From Macrosoma leucophasiata (lineage: Eukaryota > Arthropoda > Insecta > Lepidoptera > Hedylidae), in NCBI GenBank assembly GCA_036365455.1, contig JAWQUS010000021.1, forward strand, positions 20,830,001 through 20,894,000: 64,000 nucleotides of DNA. The letters are read 5' to 3'. The position numbers and the translations under genes were made by a program. The notes beneath the pieces were generated by a model that saw only the letters and a program-made list of their open reading frames with translations, did no database searches and was not told where the DNA came from. Of the stretch, positions 1-10,699 are shown in pieces (within the stretch, counting starts at the first letter, position 1; each line of letters starts with the position of its first letter).

Positions 1-204
1 ATACAATGACCATAGGTCAAAATGCAGATGCGCTGCCACTCCTGAGGCATTAGGTGTTATGCCTCTGTGCCGGAAATTACAGAGCCGTACCACCTGACCG
101 GAACACGATAGTGCTGAACACAACCATTTAGCGACAAGTATATTAGATAATGCGGTGGTGCCTACGCCAGCGAGCTCCATCACTGGAGCTCTACCACCAG
201 TAAA
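1..204 (-). repeat. Family B retroposon, cut by window start
   Basis: The segment matches the second part of the ~290-bp family B repeat seen about 20 times in the window. It shows the shared phrases for the dinucleotide-rich middle and the terminal CTACCACCAGTAAA. Full copies carry a T-run at the left when read on plus, so the A-tailed strand is minus. The family has no visible tRNA boxes or ORF and behaves like a SINE or a short LINE-tail retroposon. Confidence 0.8.
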
Positions 205-282
205 CATTGAAAGGTATTCACTATATTATTATGAAGTTTTGATCATTCAATAATTATCAGTCAATTATTGTCATAATTTCAG

Positions 283-450
283 TCGGAAGACCACCACCGC
301 TGAACCAACGCCCCAAACATGGGGATATGCCATAGTCGGTGGCGAGCATGGCAGTGGTTTTATTTCAAGAGACTGCTGCCCATCTTGCGTTATGTACTTA
401 CTATCGCTCCAATGGTTTGACTGCCATCGTTCGGTATACTTACTGTATTC
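283..450. repeat. Family H repeat, copy 1
   Basis: This segment resembles 44985-45190. Both carry a CATAGTCG core, a stretch around GCTGCTGCCCATCTTGC, and a CTTACTATCGC/CTTACACTTACTT end, in the same orientation. It looks like a diverged LINE 3' tail; no ORF survives. Confidence 0.5.
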
Positions 451-690
451 TCTTCTTACACCTCAAATAACGGTGTTGACTTGTAGATTACTTAACTTGA
501 CTTAATTTTATGTTCTTTTATTTATATAAAGTAAATCTACCGACGGCTAGACACAATTGCAAATCAATTGTCATATTTTCTCTTGACTTGACGGGTTAAA
601 AATAATTTTAGGTTAAATTTAAGCTATGTAAATCCTGTAAATAATATAATTGATTTCAACTGTTATCACTTTCACGTCGGTCAGACAATC

Positions 691-1370
691 TATACTTATA
701 ATAAAACTGTAGAAGTGTAAATTTTGTACATTGAAAATATTGAAAAAATAAATACCAGGGAATGTTACTAGATCGATACTGAACACAAATATGTGATTAG
801 AAATTTTTTTGTCTGTCTGTCTGTATGTCTGTCTGTCTGTTTGTTCAAGCATCACATAAAATCTACCGGTCCGATTACAATGAAACTTGGTATGATTATA
901 CTTTAACTTTTGGCGCACAACACTGGGTACTTTTTATCCCGAAAAAATGTATGTTTGTCTGTGTGTTTGTGCACGCTAATTTCAGAAATGGCTTATCCGA
1001 ATTACCATTTTCACTAATATATTGTTATAAGTTTCACTTAACATTAAGTGTTTGTTTCATGTTAATCGGTTCAGAAATAAGAAAGTTACGACAGTTTAAA
1101 AAATCTTAGCGAATATTTTTAAACTATTCTGTATGTATCTCCTATCTTTTTTAGGGTTCCTGTAATAATAGGGTCCGGTTTTATCTAAAAGGTAAAAACG
1201 GACTCTTTTATTAATCCTCTGCTGTGTTTCTGTCTGTCCATACATCCATCTGTCTGTCATCAGGCTGTATCTCATAAACAGTGATAGCTAGAAAGCTAAA
1301 ATTTTCACAAATTATGTATTTCTGTTACCGTTATAACAACAAATTTGGATACTAAAAATAAGAAAATGAA
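691..1370 (-). repeat. Family E LINE-like tail, reverse copy
   Basis: This ~680-bp segment is the reverse complement of 43445-44205 with moderate divergence. Both include a (TGTC/GACA)n tract, the phrase around TTTTTATCCCGAAAAAATG, and a terminal TCTATACTTATAATAAA that resembles the AT-rich 3' end of a LINE. The small ORFs over it are chance open frames within the repeat. Confidence 0.65.
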
Positions 1371-1699
1371 AATCTAAGGGATCCAAGGGAGCATACAATA
1401 AACGTGTTTTTTTCCGTATATTTTTTTCTCGATACAATTAACGGTAACAAGTAGACGCTGTATATTACCTTCCAACAAACGTAATTTATAGGCCATTTTT
1501 TGTACGGAACGCTTCGACATGAGACGTGCACGAGATCGACTCCCACTTGGCCGGTTTTTTCTCAATTTGTAACATTAAGCATACCGCATAGCAGCTACCC
1601 GGCATAAAACAATCGCCGCTGTGATCACCATTCAACATGCCAAGCGTGGCAATTATGGCATATTTTTTCCTTATGACGCACAACCCTTTTAAAAGCATC
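1371..1699. other. Unassigned AT-rich spacer
   Basis: No gene is supported. A short phrase near 1530-1560 (CCACTTGGCCGGTTTTT) recurs at 49460-49480 and marks the edge of an interspersed repeat. Confidence 0.4.
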
Positions 1700-1972
1700 T
1701 TCAGGAAAGGCTTTGTCCAGCGGAGACGGATGGACGTCTTTCGGATGTGATTATGATCGTGGTGGTGGTGGTGGCGTTAATGGTGTTGGTGGCATTGGTG
1801 GTGTTGGTAGTGGTGGTGACGGCGGTGGTGGTGGTAGCGTTGGTGGTGGTGGTGGTGGCGTTATTGGTGTTAGTGGCGTTGGTAGCGTTGATGGCGTTGA
1901 TGATGTTAGTGGCGTTGATGATGTTGTTGGTGTTAGTAGTGTTGGTGGCATTAGTGGCGTTGGTGGTTCAGG
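1700..1972 (+). repeat. GGT/GTT minisatellite at a LINE tail
   Basis: The first ~50 bp (CTTTGTCCAGCGG then GGACGTCTTTCGG) resemble the family G LINE end at 6520-6575. From about 1757 the sequence is an imperfect run of GGT, GTT, GGC and GAT trinucleotides. The Gly/Val-rich open frames over it follow from the trinucleotide repeat and are not taken as a protein. LINE ends of this type often finish in a trinucleotide microsatellite, which would explain the arrangement. Confidence 0.65.
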
Positions 1973-2252
1973 ATAAGATGGATTTTTGCAGGTTGTACAA
2001 GACTGCGCGTTTATATAATTTTTTCGCACGGTCAGTTAATTGTGACTCTGTCACGTGTTCGCAATATCGCAATACTAGCAGCCTATATGCTTTCATCTGC
2101 GATGGCCATCAATGCGTCTAATATCGTGTACAGAGAATTGCATGCATAGCAGTGCATTAATGTAAACCAGATTTTTTTAACTAACCAAAAGTGTTTATGA
2201 TCCAAAATTAACCAATAGTTATATCCAAAAAAGCTGCCCAAAGTCACTTTTC

Positions 2253-2283
2253 CACGCGAACGAAGTCGCGGGCACAGCTAGTA
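2253..2283 (+). repeat. Family D end fragment
   Basis: A ~30-bp piece (CGAACGAAGTCGCGGGCACAGCTAGT core) matches the CTAGT-ending half of the hairpin that begins family D elements at 12538, 42724 and 56366. Confidence 0.5.
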
Positions 2284-2669
2284 TGTAATAATACTACGCA
2301 CAGAATGGACACTTCGACGTCCCGCCCGATTTGCTCGCATCACTCAACCCCTTCCCCTCTTATGGGCGACGGTTGGTATTTTGTACGTGCTACGCACACA
2401 GGTGCGCGTGTAAATACACGTCACTGATGGATAGAAACCAATATTAAGCGTTTGTATGGAATTTTTCCGGAGAGTCCGCGGTGTGCTTCGGTATAGGCGA
2501 CTATTTAAGAAGGCAATATACGTCCAAGCAGGCAGGAAGCGGCGACCGCTATACTATCGCCGGATATTTCGTGGCTACGTCTTTTCCTACGTCTGTCGTC
2601 GCCGCCCTACACTCCTTCCTTTTGCAATAAATTTTTCCTAAACTTGAGCTATACCACTTCTATTTTACA
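2284..2669. repeat. Possible solo LTR (weak)
   Basis: A 386-bp block begins TGTAATAATAC and ends TATTTTACA, giving TG...CA ends with a 5-bp TGTAA/TTACA inverted terminus. Its inside is GC-richer than the surroundings, with TATA-like TATAGGCGAC and a late CAATAAA. That layout fits an LTR. No target duplication is visible at the edges and no second copy exists in the window. The 61-codon open frame over it has no recognisable domain. Confidence 0.25.
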
Positions 2670-2773
2670 TTAGAAAATACTTATATACAACTATGTTAAT
2701 AGTAAGCAATAGTGTAGTTTGTAGTGTTACTAAGTATTTATTTGCCAAAATGTATTTACTGTTGTTTGTAGAC

Positions 2774-3073
2774 CTTTGATTTTTCCACTACTACTACGCT
2801 GAGGTCCTGGGTTCGATTTCCGGGTAGAGGATTATCAGAGATAATGGTGTAAAGTCCTTTATCTCTGGTTCTATTGGGATTTTTCCATTTTCTGCCAATT
2901 TCCCAGTACCTCGAAGTTTGGTAATGTGCCCGGAGATGTCAACGGGCTTGCCACCTGTTACCAGGGCCAAAAAAACGAAACTGGCGAATCATGGCTGTTT
3001 GCATGTATGCTTGAATGCATGCATTTACCTCTGCCTACTCCTTCGGGGATAACAGGTGTGAAGTTACATTTTG
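2774..3073 (+). repeat. Family A SINE, 5'-truncated
   Basis: It carries the tRNA B-box region (GGTTCGATT), the body (GGTTCTATTGGGATTTTTCC) and the 3' end (CTCTGCCTACTCCTTCGG then GTGTGAAGTTAC). The A-box half of the head is missing. An 8-bp TTTGATTT occurs at both edges and may be the target duplication. Confidence 0.85.
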
Positions 3074-3117
3074 ATTTGCATAACAAACTACGAAATTCTT
3101 ATTTGGTAAAAATCCAA

Positions 3118-3288
3118 TGTTGGAGCACGAGGGTGTATGCATCACCGCATTACCTAATCTATCTGCCACCAAATGGTAGTGTTAAGTGTTATATGGTCCC
3201 GTATTTTCTATTAAATAAACAAAACAACAAAGGCCTCAGGGATGCAATGCGCCAATACATCTGAATTTTGACCTCCAGTTTTTGTATA
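3118..3288 (+). repeat. Family B fragment
   Basis: The core phrases CACCGCATTACCTAATCTA, AAATGGTAGTGTT and TTTTGACCTCCAG identify a diverged, internally deleted family B copy in the A-tail-rightward orientation. Confidence 0.65.
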
Positions 3289-3731
3289 TTACAGTTCACT
3301 TACCATCCATGTTAACCTCTTGCTCGTTTATCATCATCACCAGACAGTGTACTTAATGATGTTTTACAAGTAAATTAAAAACAGAATTAGTAAAGTAATG
3401 CTTTCAATATAAAGGCGTATAAGTAAATCACAATAAATTTACTCTTTTTTTAAAGAAAGAAGTATAATATTAAAATGACCAACATTTTCACTTTCAGTTT
3501 TACTTAAGCAGCAGCAGCCGCGAGTGTTATCAATATTTCAGGCTATATAAAACCATTATAATTGTACGTCAAACCTTCAGCGATATGACTGTAAACTAAC
3601 AATATTACGCCCAATATAAAGAAATACGGAAGGTTATTCGTATAACAATTTGATTGTTCCAAATTCTTGGAATAACTTCTAATTAATCTTTGTAGTTTAT
3701 TTAGGCAAGCATAAAACTAATGAATAGATTA
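3289..3731. other. AT-rich spacer
   Basis: Nothing recognisable was seen: no ORF, no repeat shared with the rest of the window, and no RNA-like fold noticed. Confidence 0.4.
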
Positions 3732-4064
3732 TCAGCTACAAAAACGTAACGTAACTTCACGCCTGTAATCCCCGAAGGGGTAGGCAGAGGTAAATGCATG
3801 CATGCAATCATACATGCACCCACGATTCGCCGGTTACGTTTTGGCCCATGTAACAGATGGCGAGCCTGTTGACATCTCCGGGCACATTACCAAACTTCGA
3901 GGTACTGGGATATTTTCAGAAAATGGAAAAATCCCAATAGAACCACAGTTAAAGGACTTTACACCATTATCTCTGATAACCCCCTACCCGGGAATCGAAC
4001 CCAGGACCTCAGCGTAGTAGTAGTGGCTTGCTACCACTAGGCTACCGAGGCAGTTCAGCTACAA
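3732..4064 (-). mobile_element. Family A SINE, nearly full length
   Basis: Read on minus, a tRNA-like head (GCCTCGGTAGCCTAGTGGTA, then GGTTCGATTCC) is followed by the family body and the 3' end CTACCCCTTCGGGG...CGTGAAGTTACG. A perfect 10-bp target duplication TCAGCTACAA lies at 3732-3741 and 4055-4064. The head matches pol III A-box and B-box spacing, so transcription from the internal promoter is expected for the family. The short plus-strand open frame here is only a shadow. Confidence 0.92.
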
Positions 4065-4187
4065 TCTTCTGATATTCTAATTTGTCGATTTTTATACCTA
4101 CCTGTGAGAAGTTTTTTTTTATTTTCTAGTTCAATCCCAACTGGACTGGATGCTTTTTTACTCTAACACGCAGCGCGCTCTTGATGA

Positions 4188-5430
4188 AAGCAAGTAAAAA
4201 ACCCAAAAAGGCAAAGCAAATCACCAACAGTCTACACAATCAGGAGCGCCACTAAGGTCTTGCCACGTAATCGGAAGTGCCGCGTGATGTGCGCGTCCAA
4301 TATCCGACACTAATGAACCGCCACGTGTCTGTGTGCATTCATGCGTTATTGTTGCTTCTATATCATTTGTATGGGTTTTAATGAACGGAAAATGTTTTGT
4401 ATGTAATGGAAGTGGCAAACAAGCATGCAGTTCACATTGATGTTAGGTGATGACTGCAGCCTATAGACACCCACACAATGACCAGAGGTCAAAATGCAAA
4501 TGCGTTGCCACTCCTGAGGCCTAAGGTGTTATGCCTCTGTGCCGGAAATTACCGGGCCGTACATTACCACCAGCATACGATAGTGCTGAACACTACCATT
4601 TAGAGGAAAGTAGATTAGGTAATGCGGTGGTACCTACGCCCATGAGCTCCGTCACTGGAGCTCTACCACCAGTAAAAAGCGTTATTGTTGCATCTATATC
4701 ATCTGTATGGGTTTTAATGAACAGAAAATGTGACTTAACGTACGTAGACGTAAGTTATTATCAGTGCAAGCTTTTATATCATAAATATTGGGAAATCTTT
4801 CCTTCCAAGGTGTAAAATTTCGGATGTTTGCATCTAATTTGCGACTGGTTTATGTTGAAATCAAAAATAAAACAAATTCCGGTAAAAGAAATCTAAACGA
4901 GTGAATAAAAATCAAGAACATTTCACAACATCAAAAGTGCCGTAAAGGTCCAGTCACAAAAACGGAAGTGCCGCGTTATGTGCGCGTCCAATATCCGACA
5001 CTAATGAGCCGCGACATGCACACGCTGTGTGCGTTATGTACATCCATACCTATCGTCGCTTATATGTACATATAAATTGTACGGTCACATTTTAATAAAA
5101 ATTTGACCGTGTTAACTTAATGTTGGTCAATCCAGGAGCATCGTTATTATTAAGGCGTTAGCGTTGTTCAGATATTAAAAGATATATTATATCTTGTCTG
5201 AAATACGAGAGTGATATAGCAGATATGAAAGTAAAGCCAGAAACACAAAGTAAGCGAATAAAAAACATCAACAACTCGTACAATCAAGAGAGCCGCTAAG
5301 GTCCGGCCACACAATCGGAAGTGCCGCGTGATGTGCGCGCACGATATCCGACACTAATGAACCGCCACGCTTCTGTGTGCAACCCTGCTTTATTACTGTT
5401 TGGTTTTTAATGAACGAAAACTCAACGAGG
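4188..5430. repeat. Threefold local repeat
   Basis: A ~110-bp unit occurs three times in the same orientation, near 4230-4340, 4930-5035 and 5285-5385. Each has AATCGGAAGTGCCGCGTGAT, GTGCGC, ATATCCGACACTAATGA and a following GTGTGCG/GTGTGC. The units diverge at scattered positions. A family B insertion separates unit 1 from unit 2. The unit is absent elsewhere in the window. Confidence 0.75.
4343..4730 (-). mobile_element. Family B copy between 52-bp direct repeats
   Basis: The family B copy (4395-4678) runs from TATGTAATGGAAGTGG to CTACCACCAGTAAAAA. It is bracketed by direct repeats of 52 bp at 4343-4394 and 4679-4730 that differ at three positions. That is far longer than the 6-16 bp duplications at other insertions here. 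Either this was an unusually long staggered cut or the insertion fell between pre-existing duplicates. Confidence 0.8.
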
Positions 5431-6239
5431 TTAAGTGGTAGGCTTATAAATGTATGTTACTTGAATATACTAGTTTGGAACGTTATAATTTTCAATGATC
5501 ATATTATAAATATTGTGACTTGTATTATTTATTAAGAACTAATCTGCAACTATTCGCCCGAAAATATGAGGTGAGTTGTTATAAACATTCAGCAAGGTAT
5601 CGCTAATAATCATATATATAGGTCGTGGGTACATAGGGTCGGGGTGACTTATTTGAAGGAATTGAAATTTGATGATTCACGTATCGGTTGAATATTATTA
5701 TTAAATTGGTATTTATTAACCTATTGAATTATTATTATAAGTAATTCTCTCTAGGTAGCTTATAAACCGACAATGCAAAAGTGTCTTTGTAGACCAATTT
5801 GAAATAAATGATTTGAATTTTGATTTTTTATGGAAATTGTAAAAATATGCCTAAGACTTGGAAAATTGTAAAAATATGCCTAAGAGATATTTTTAAAAGA
5901 GCCGACTGAGTTTTTCCGGCACGTTTTTCTCAGATCATATTGGCCTTTGGAACTTTGTCGGTGAATGACATTAGCGTATTATTATAGCGTATTATTATTA
6001 TTAATGACTCTTTTTCTTTTCTTTTTACTCTTTGTTATCAGTTTGAAAAGGGGGAATGAGACATTCTACTGATATACTTTTTATATTAGTTTATTACATT
6101 TAGTTTTATCTTAGTGATATTCTTGACTTTACATATATTTTTTATCTTGTTTGACATGTATATCAATTGTTATTCACTTTATTTTTTTTTGTTTGTTTTT
6201 GACGTGTCAATAAGAGGTGCCTGTCACCCTAAATGAACA
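5431..6239. other. AT-rich stretch with LINE-tail scraps
   Basis: No gene is supported. The phrase GACCAATTTGAAATAAATGA near 5790-5815 resembles the polyadenylation end of a LINE. The part around 5905-5970 resembles, in reverse, the stretch at 44900-44960. Confidence 0.35.
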
Positions 6240-6592
6240 AAATGAGTTTCTGATTCTGATTCTTATAAGCAGAGAGCAATGGAGAGAGATGTCCCTGCGA
6301 GATTGAACCAGAAATGAGGAGATTATCGAAACTCAAGTGAAAGGGAGCAGGGCACATAGCTCGAAAAACCGACGCCATTGGCGTTGGGGTATAAGAGTTT
6401 TCGAATGGCGACCGTTGACCGGCAATTAATTTTCCATTATCAAGCTCCTCACGAGGTGAACCGACAACCTGGTGAAGATTGCGGGCAATCATTGGATGAG
6501 GGCCCAGAACAGTTCTTTGTGACAATCTTTGCAGGAAGTCTTTGTTCAGCGAAGGACAGGACGTCTTTTGGCTGAAATGATGATAGAAGCTT
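6240..6592 (+). pseudogene. LINE reverse-transcriptase C-terminal remnant (family G)
   Basis: Across interrupted frames one can read a decayed LINE C-terminus: a W-G-I-R-V-F-E-W-R-P-L-T-G block near 6375-6425, then T-D-N-L-V-K-I-A-G and W-M-R-A-Q near 6460-6510, then a Q-R-R-T tail. Similar Trp/Arg-rich C-termini follow the RT domain in insect LINEs. Several stop codons and frame changes interrupt it. The 3' end CTTTGTTCAGCG...GACGTCTTTTGGCTGAAATG resembles the scraps at 1700 and 15405. It is a dead fragment. Confidence 0.55.
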
Positions 6593-6888
6593 GAGTATTC
6601 TCCAGGTTATAGGTTATAGCTCAAGTCTTGTTCACAGTTAGTAAAAATATAACATTAAAGAAAATAATAAGGCTAACCTCATTTTAACCTTCTATCTTTT
6701 CACAGATATATTCGCTGAAACAAATAGGCAAAGCTGAATTCACTCCATGCTCTTATTCAAACCTTTTCATTTGCCAGTTACCCGTTTTCATTCATTTTCT
6801 TGCGTCTACTCAAAGAATATAGATACATTACATTTAAATTAATGATTGACATGTACCCATGTCCCTAATGATTGACGTTTTTGTGTAG
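6593..6888. other. Spacer, possibly intronic
   Basis: No feature is seen up to the pyrimidine-rich TTTTTGTGTAG that ends at 6888 and may be a splice acceptor. Confidence 0.35.
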
Positions 6889-6978
6889 GTGGTGCGTGGA
6901 GGCGCAGGATGTGCGCGTGTGCGTGGCGGCTGCACGCGTTCACCGCCGCCCTCGTGCTTGCCGCTCACCTCATTAAAG
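6889..6978 (+). CDS. Candidate first coding exon with signal peptide
   Basis: I do not recognise the gene. A GC-rich 90-bp block stands out from AT-rich surroundings. It is preceded by GACGTTTTTGTGTAG, a good splice acceptor, and followed by AAAG|GTTAGT, a good donor. ATG at 6909 opens 23 codons plus one base (phase 1 junction). The peptide starts MCACAWRLHA, then FTAALVLAAHL: a basic residue before a hydrophobic run, as in a secretion signal. Codon third positions are mostly G or C, as in many lepidopteran exons. If real, it would encode the N-terminus of a secreted or membrane protein, with later exons beyond long introns. Chance ORF-plus-splice-motif coincidence remains possible. Confidence 0.42.
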
Positions 6979-8045
6979 GTTAGTCCACTCTCTTACTGTT
7001 CAAAGGAAAATCCAAGTAAATTACAAGAAATAAATCAACAACAGTTACAAAATATGCTTCAACCACTTATTGTGCTGAGTAAATGGCATGGCGCGAATAT
7101 AAATTATTGTTGTCGCGCCATATTCTGCCATGAGGGTAGTACGACGTCAGCTGACTACTGAGTTCGTTGAAGGGGACGTTTAACGACTGGTGGGCATTCT
7201 GTCACTTTTGTTAGGGTGGAAACTAAAAATTGTTTTGGTATTTCTTGGCTTTTTGAGCCTTTACAGGATCGTAAACGTTATAGGCATTTAAAAAGTTCGT
7301 ATAAAAAAGCTCGAGAGTGGTATGTGCGTGCCGGCTGTTTGCGCTTCACCGCCGTCCTGTACAGTTGACTGACTGCGCTACTGTAGTCTGCACAAGAATT
7401 CTCTTCCAGTAGAAGAAAAATCTACTACTAGTGGGCGGTAGAGTTGTCACGTCCCGACACCAGCTAATAATTAGTAATGCCTGCAAGAAATTACTATAGG
7501 AATTAGGGTTAATTCAAATTAGAACATAGAAAGATAACAAAATTGAGCATTATTACCCTAACAAGACATAGCTGCCAGCCATAATGAATGAACACGGGCT
7601 TGCTAAAGTAAGGCAAAAGACACTCAACTAAAACTTCTAATTTGTAGCGAGGTACAACTCTATAATTACATTAAACATTGAACGTGTTACATTGTGTGAA
7701 AGAAAATAGTCTATTTGTTTTACTCTGTAATAAACTACCTACGTTCTTTAATATCTAATAAAAGGGGCTTTATTCTTTGAAGAGAGTGTAATGATAGTTT
7801 TTACTGGCAGTGGCTCTTCAGTAGCGTAACTCAAGAGTGTACCATTATATTAATTAGTTCGTTTACCGCTAAACATTTGTTTTTATAAACTCATCATTGT
7901 ATATGTCTCCCCGCAACACCCTGAGCGAGGATCGAACCCACATGGGTCTCCTTTAAGCAGTTTCGTACTCGGGAAAGTAGACTGATGGCATCTCTAGTCG
8001 ACGTGCTTTATAGATATATGCCTCACTTCACAAGGTTGCACGGAT
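6979..8045. other. Spacer with an exon-like GC patch
   Basis: There is no supported gene. A GC-rich patch at 7321-7368 shares about 40 bases of similarity with the candidate exon at 6889-6978. Around 7900-7980 a reversed GGGTTCGATCC phrase suggests a decayed tRNA-headed SINE. Confidence 0.3.
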
Positions 8046-8049
8046 GTCT

Positions 8050-8190
8050 ATAGGCTTCAGCCTACAGACGTGCAAAACCAGAGGTCAAAATGCAGATGCG
8101 TTGCCACCTGAGACCTTGGTTGTTCTGTTGCTGTGAAAGTTATTACGAGACCATAAAAACTATCCACTATTGTCTGTCAATAGTTATTAT
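8050..8190 (-). repeat. Family B fragment
   Basis: ACCAGAGGTCAAAATGCAGA and TGCGTTGCCAC identify a shortened, diverged copy directly before the fuller copy at 8217. Confidence 0.6.
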
Positions 8191-8216
8191 GCACACATAT
8201 AGATTTAGGCGGCTTC

Positions 8217-8462
8217 ACTTTTTTATGTAATGAAAGTGGCAAACAAGCATACAGTTCACATTGATGTTAAGTGGTGACTGCAGGCTATAGGCAACCACAC
8301 AAAAACCAGACGTTAAAATGCAGAAGCGTTACCACTCCTGAGGCCTAAGGTGTTCTGCCTCTGTGCCGGAAATTACAGGGCCGTACACCTGACCGGAACA
8401 CGATAGTGTTGAACACTACCATTTAGCGGCAAGTAGTCACTGGACCTCTACCATCAGTAAAA
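8217..8462 (-). repeat. Family B copy with internal deletion
   Basis: It runs from TTTTTATGTAATGAAAGTGG to CTACCATCAGTAAAA and lacks the segment between GCGGCAAGTA and the terminal CACTGGACC. TTCACT at 8214-8219 and 8464-8469 may be a 6-bp target duplication. Confidence 0.85.
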
Positions 8463-9969
8463 TTTCACTGTATAATGTTCAGTATCATCAGTTTTATTTT
8501 ATTAAAATTCATATATCCAAAATGCGTAAATACGCAGAAAACGCGAGCTGGTATTCCAACAATGTCATTCCCAGCCGAAATACTAAAATAGAGGCGCTCA
8601 AATTGTATTGATTTATCGCGTAAATTCCACAGTTTTTCTTCGCTGTTCCCCTGTTGTAGAAATTTTAACGACGAGACAAATATTCGTCAGCATTCTTAGA
8701 TTTGGGGTGTGACAAAGTCACGAATTCTTCAAATATTGTAAGATGCCATGATAACGTTTCGAGTTATTTATTTTTCAATAAAGAAACAAAGAGCCATGGC
8801 TGATGAAACTTGAGCAATTAGGTTATTCTATCTTAAGTTTTTTTTAAACTAGCATGTGTGTATGATATTGATTATATTCATCTTTTTTTTTGTTAGGACG
8901 AGAAACCATAAAAATCAGAATATTGTGCTATTGTGTAGTGATATGGCTATGAATATAGACCATCGAATTGATTTATTGTCACTTTGACAGCTGAATAGTG
9001 TTGTCAGTAGGCAGTGTGAAAGCAATGTGGCAATAGCTCTTATGTTTTGAAGTACCAGAATAAAAGCTATAAAGTTAGTCGATCGAGCCAGTCAAGTCTA
9101 AGACGTGTTGCCTCTGCTTATATCATTGGCATATTAATGTTAACATTACCGGTGGGAGGACAGAATACTGCGCATTTAGCAACATAATAAAAAATCTAAT
9201 ACTTAGTCTAATCCAAACTCTTTAATACTCCTTTCTCTCAAGTAAAGTAAACAGGCTTTTGATACACAAAAACAGATAAAACATTATTATATTTGTGTTA
9301 TTCATAGATCATAAATATATTCGTGGTAGCTAAGAAAAGTAATAAATGTGAATTATTGGCAGCGAGTGATGGTAGCTCATCAAACGTTGGGAGGCTCAGT
9401 GTTTCCGCAATAACTAACACTCGACGACCCCCGCCCAAGGGATGTGCGATATTGATCGATATTGATGAATTTTAATAACGAAATAATAATATTTCAAACA
9501 GAATATCGTTAGAATCTTATCAGTTACATATTTCGTCGTAACAGTAAATTTATTGAATATTTGTAAAATATACATAGATAAACCCTAAAATGAGGGATGA
9601 AATATGAATACAATGTTTCTATTACGTTTCATTCCAAACTTAAATATGATTGACACTTCAACAAACTCAAAGTTTTACGACTAGGCATCTTTTGCTTGCA
9701 AAAACATAATCTTAATATTATCATGGTTTTGTGGCGATTAATTTAAGTATCGATATTTTATTAATAACGCACATCCCTACTAGCTTCTTGAAACAACCCC
9801 TGGCGACCCGCGAAGACCCCACCACACCCTTGCAGACGGATTACTCGTGTTTGGGGTACTGATATGATAGTTATGAGGTACACTTGTATTTTGTTAAGCT
9901 TTCCTGTTGTCAATATTCGTAGCTTGGATGTAATTGTATAAATTATTACAAATGTGATTACAAATGTCT
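8463..9969. other. Long AT-rich spacer
   Basis: No ORF, RNA or repeat shared within the window could be supported over this 1.5 kb. Confidence 0.35.
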
Positions 9970-10214
9970 ATGGTAGAGTTCCAGTGTAGGAGCTCGAGGG
10001 CGAAGGCACCACCGCACCACCGCATTGCCTAATTTATCTGTCGCTATTTAATGTATGGCCCCGTAATAACTATCACAGAGACAATAACTCAGGTGTCAGA
10101 GATGGCAACATATCTGCATTTTGACCTCTGGTCTTTGTATGGGTGTCTATAGGCTGCAGTCATCACTTAACATCAATGTGAACTGCATGCCTGCTTGCCA
10201 CCTTCATTACATAA
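9970..10214 (+). repeat. Family B copy, internally shortened
   Basis: It reads in the A-tail orientation from ATGGTAGAGTTCCAGTG to CACCTTCATTACATAA, with TTTTGACCTCTGGTCTTTG and CATCAATGTGAACTGCATG between. The middle is missing ~40 bp relative to full copies. Confidence 0.85.
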
Positions 10215-10699
10215 GTGGTTTGAACACAACACCTTTGTAGGTATGGTTAGAAATTATTTGTTATTTATTTTGTGAAGAGTGGAGTTTCAGTAATCAAAAA
10301 CTGAAATCCTCGACATAATTTCATTACACTTGAAATACAATCAAGTTGTACTCTCGCCCTCGGGTGACCAGTTATTACGTTCAAAAACTAAACGAGATTC
10401 AACACAAAATACACAGCGTTCAGGGTTTGCAAAATTCAAATTATATCCACACAAAAGTTGGTAATGCAGTGGCCATTGCGACGAAATACAAATGACCGAA
10501 ATTATCCAGTGCGACAGAAGCAGTTTAAATTGTAAATATTCAAGTCGAGACACTCGTTTGGAGTGCACAACTCGAGAACTAGTGATTCATAGCTCGTAAA
10601 CTTTTGCTTCGCAAATCGACGATGTTTGCGAAGGCTGCTCGGAGCTGGCTCGGACGGACTTCCTTGTAAATGAAGAGTTAACTTAGTTTATTTGGTTGT
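10215..10699. other. Spacer
   Basis: One 75-codon minus-strand open frame (10341-10568) has no domain, signal peptide or coding bias that I can see. Nothing else stands out. Confidence 0.35.

Noticed and set aside
1713..2121. Gly-rich and Val/Leu-rich open frames
   Set aside because: They are the translation of an imperfect GGT/GTT trinucleotide repeat in several frames at once; no unique protein sequence surrounds them.
3802..4017. Plus-strand ORF over the family A SINE
   Set aside because: The same shadow frame recurs over other SINE copies (for example 25092 and 18217) and follows from the repeat sequence.
6229..6525. 98-codon minus-strand frame
   Set aside because: It lies antisense to the decayed LINE C-terminus at 6240-6592, which explains the sequence better.
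10341..10568. 75-codon minus-strand ORF
   Set aside because: No domain, signal peptide, splice context or codon bias; length is compatible with chance in AT-rich DNA.
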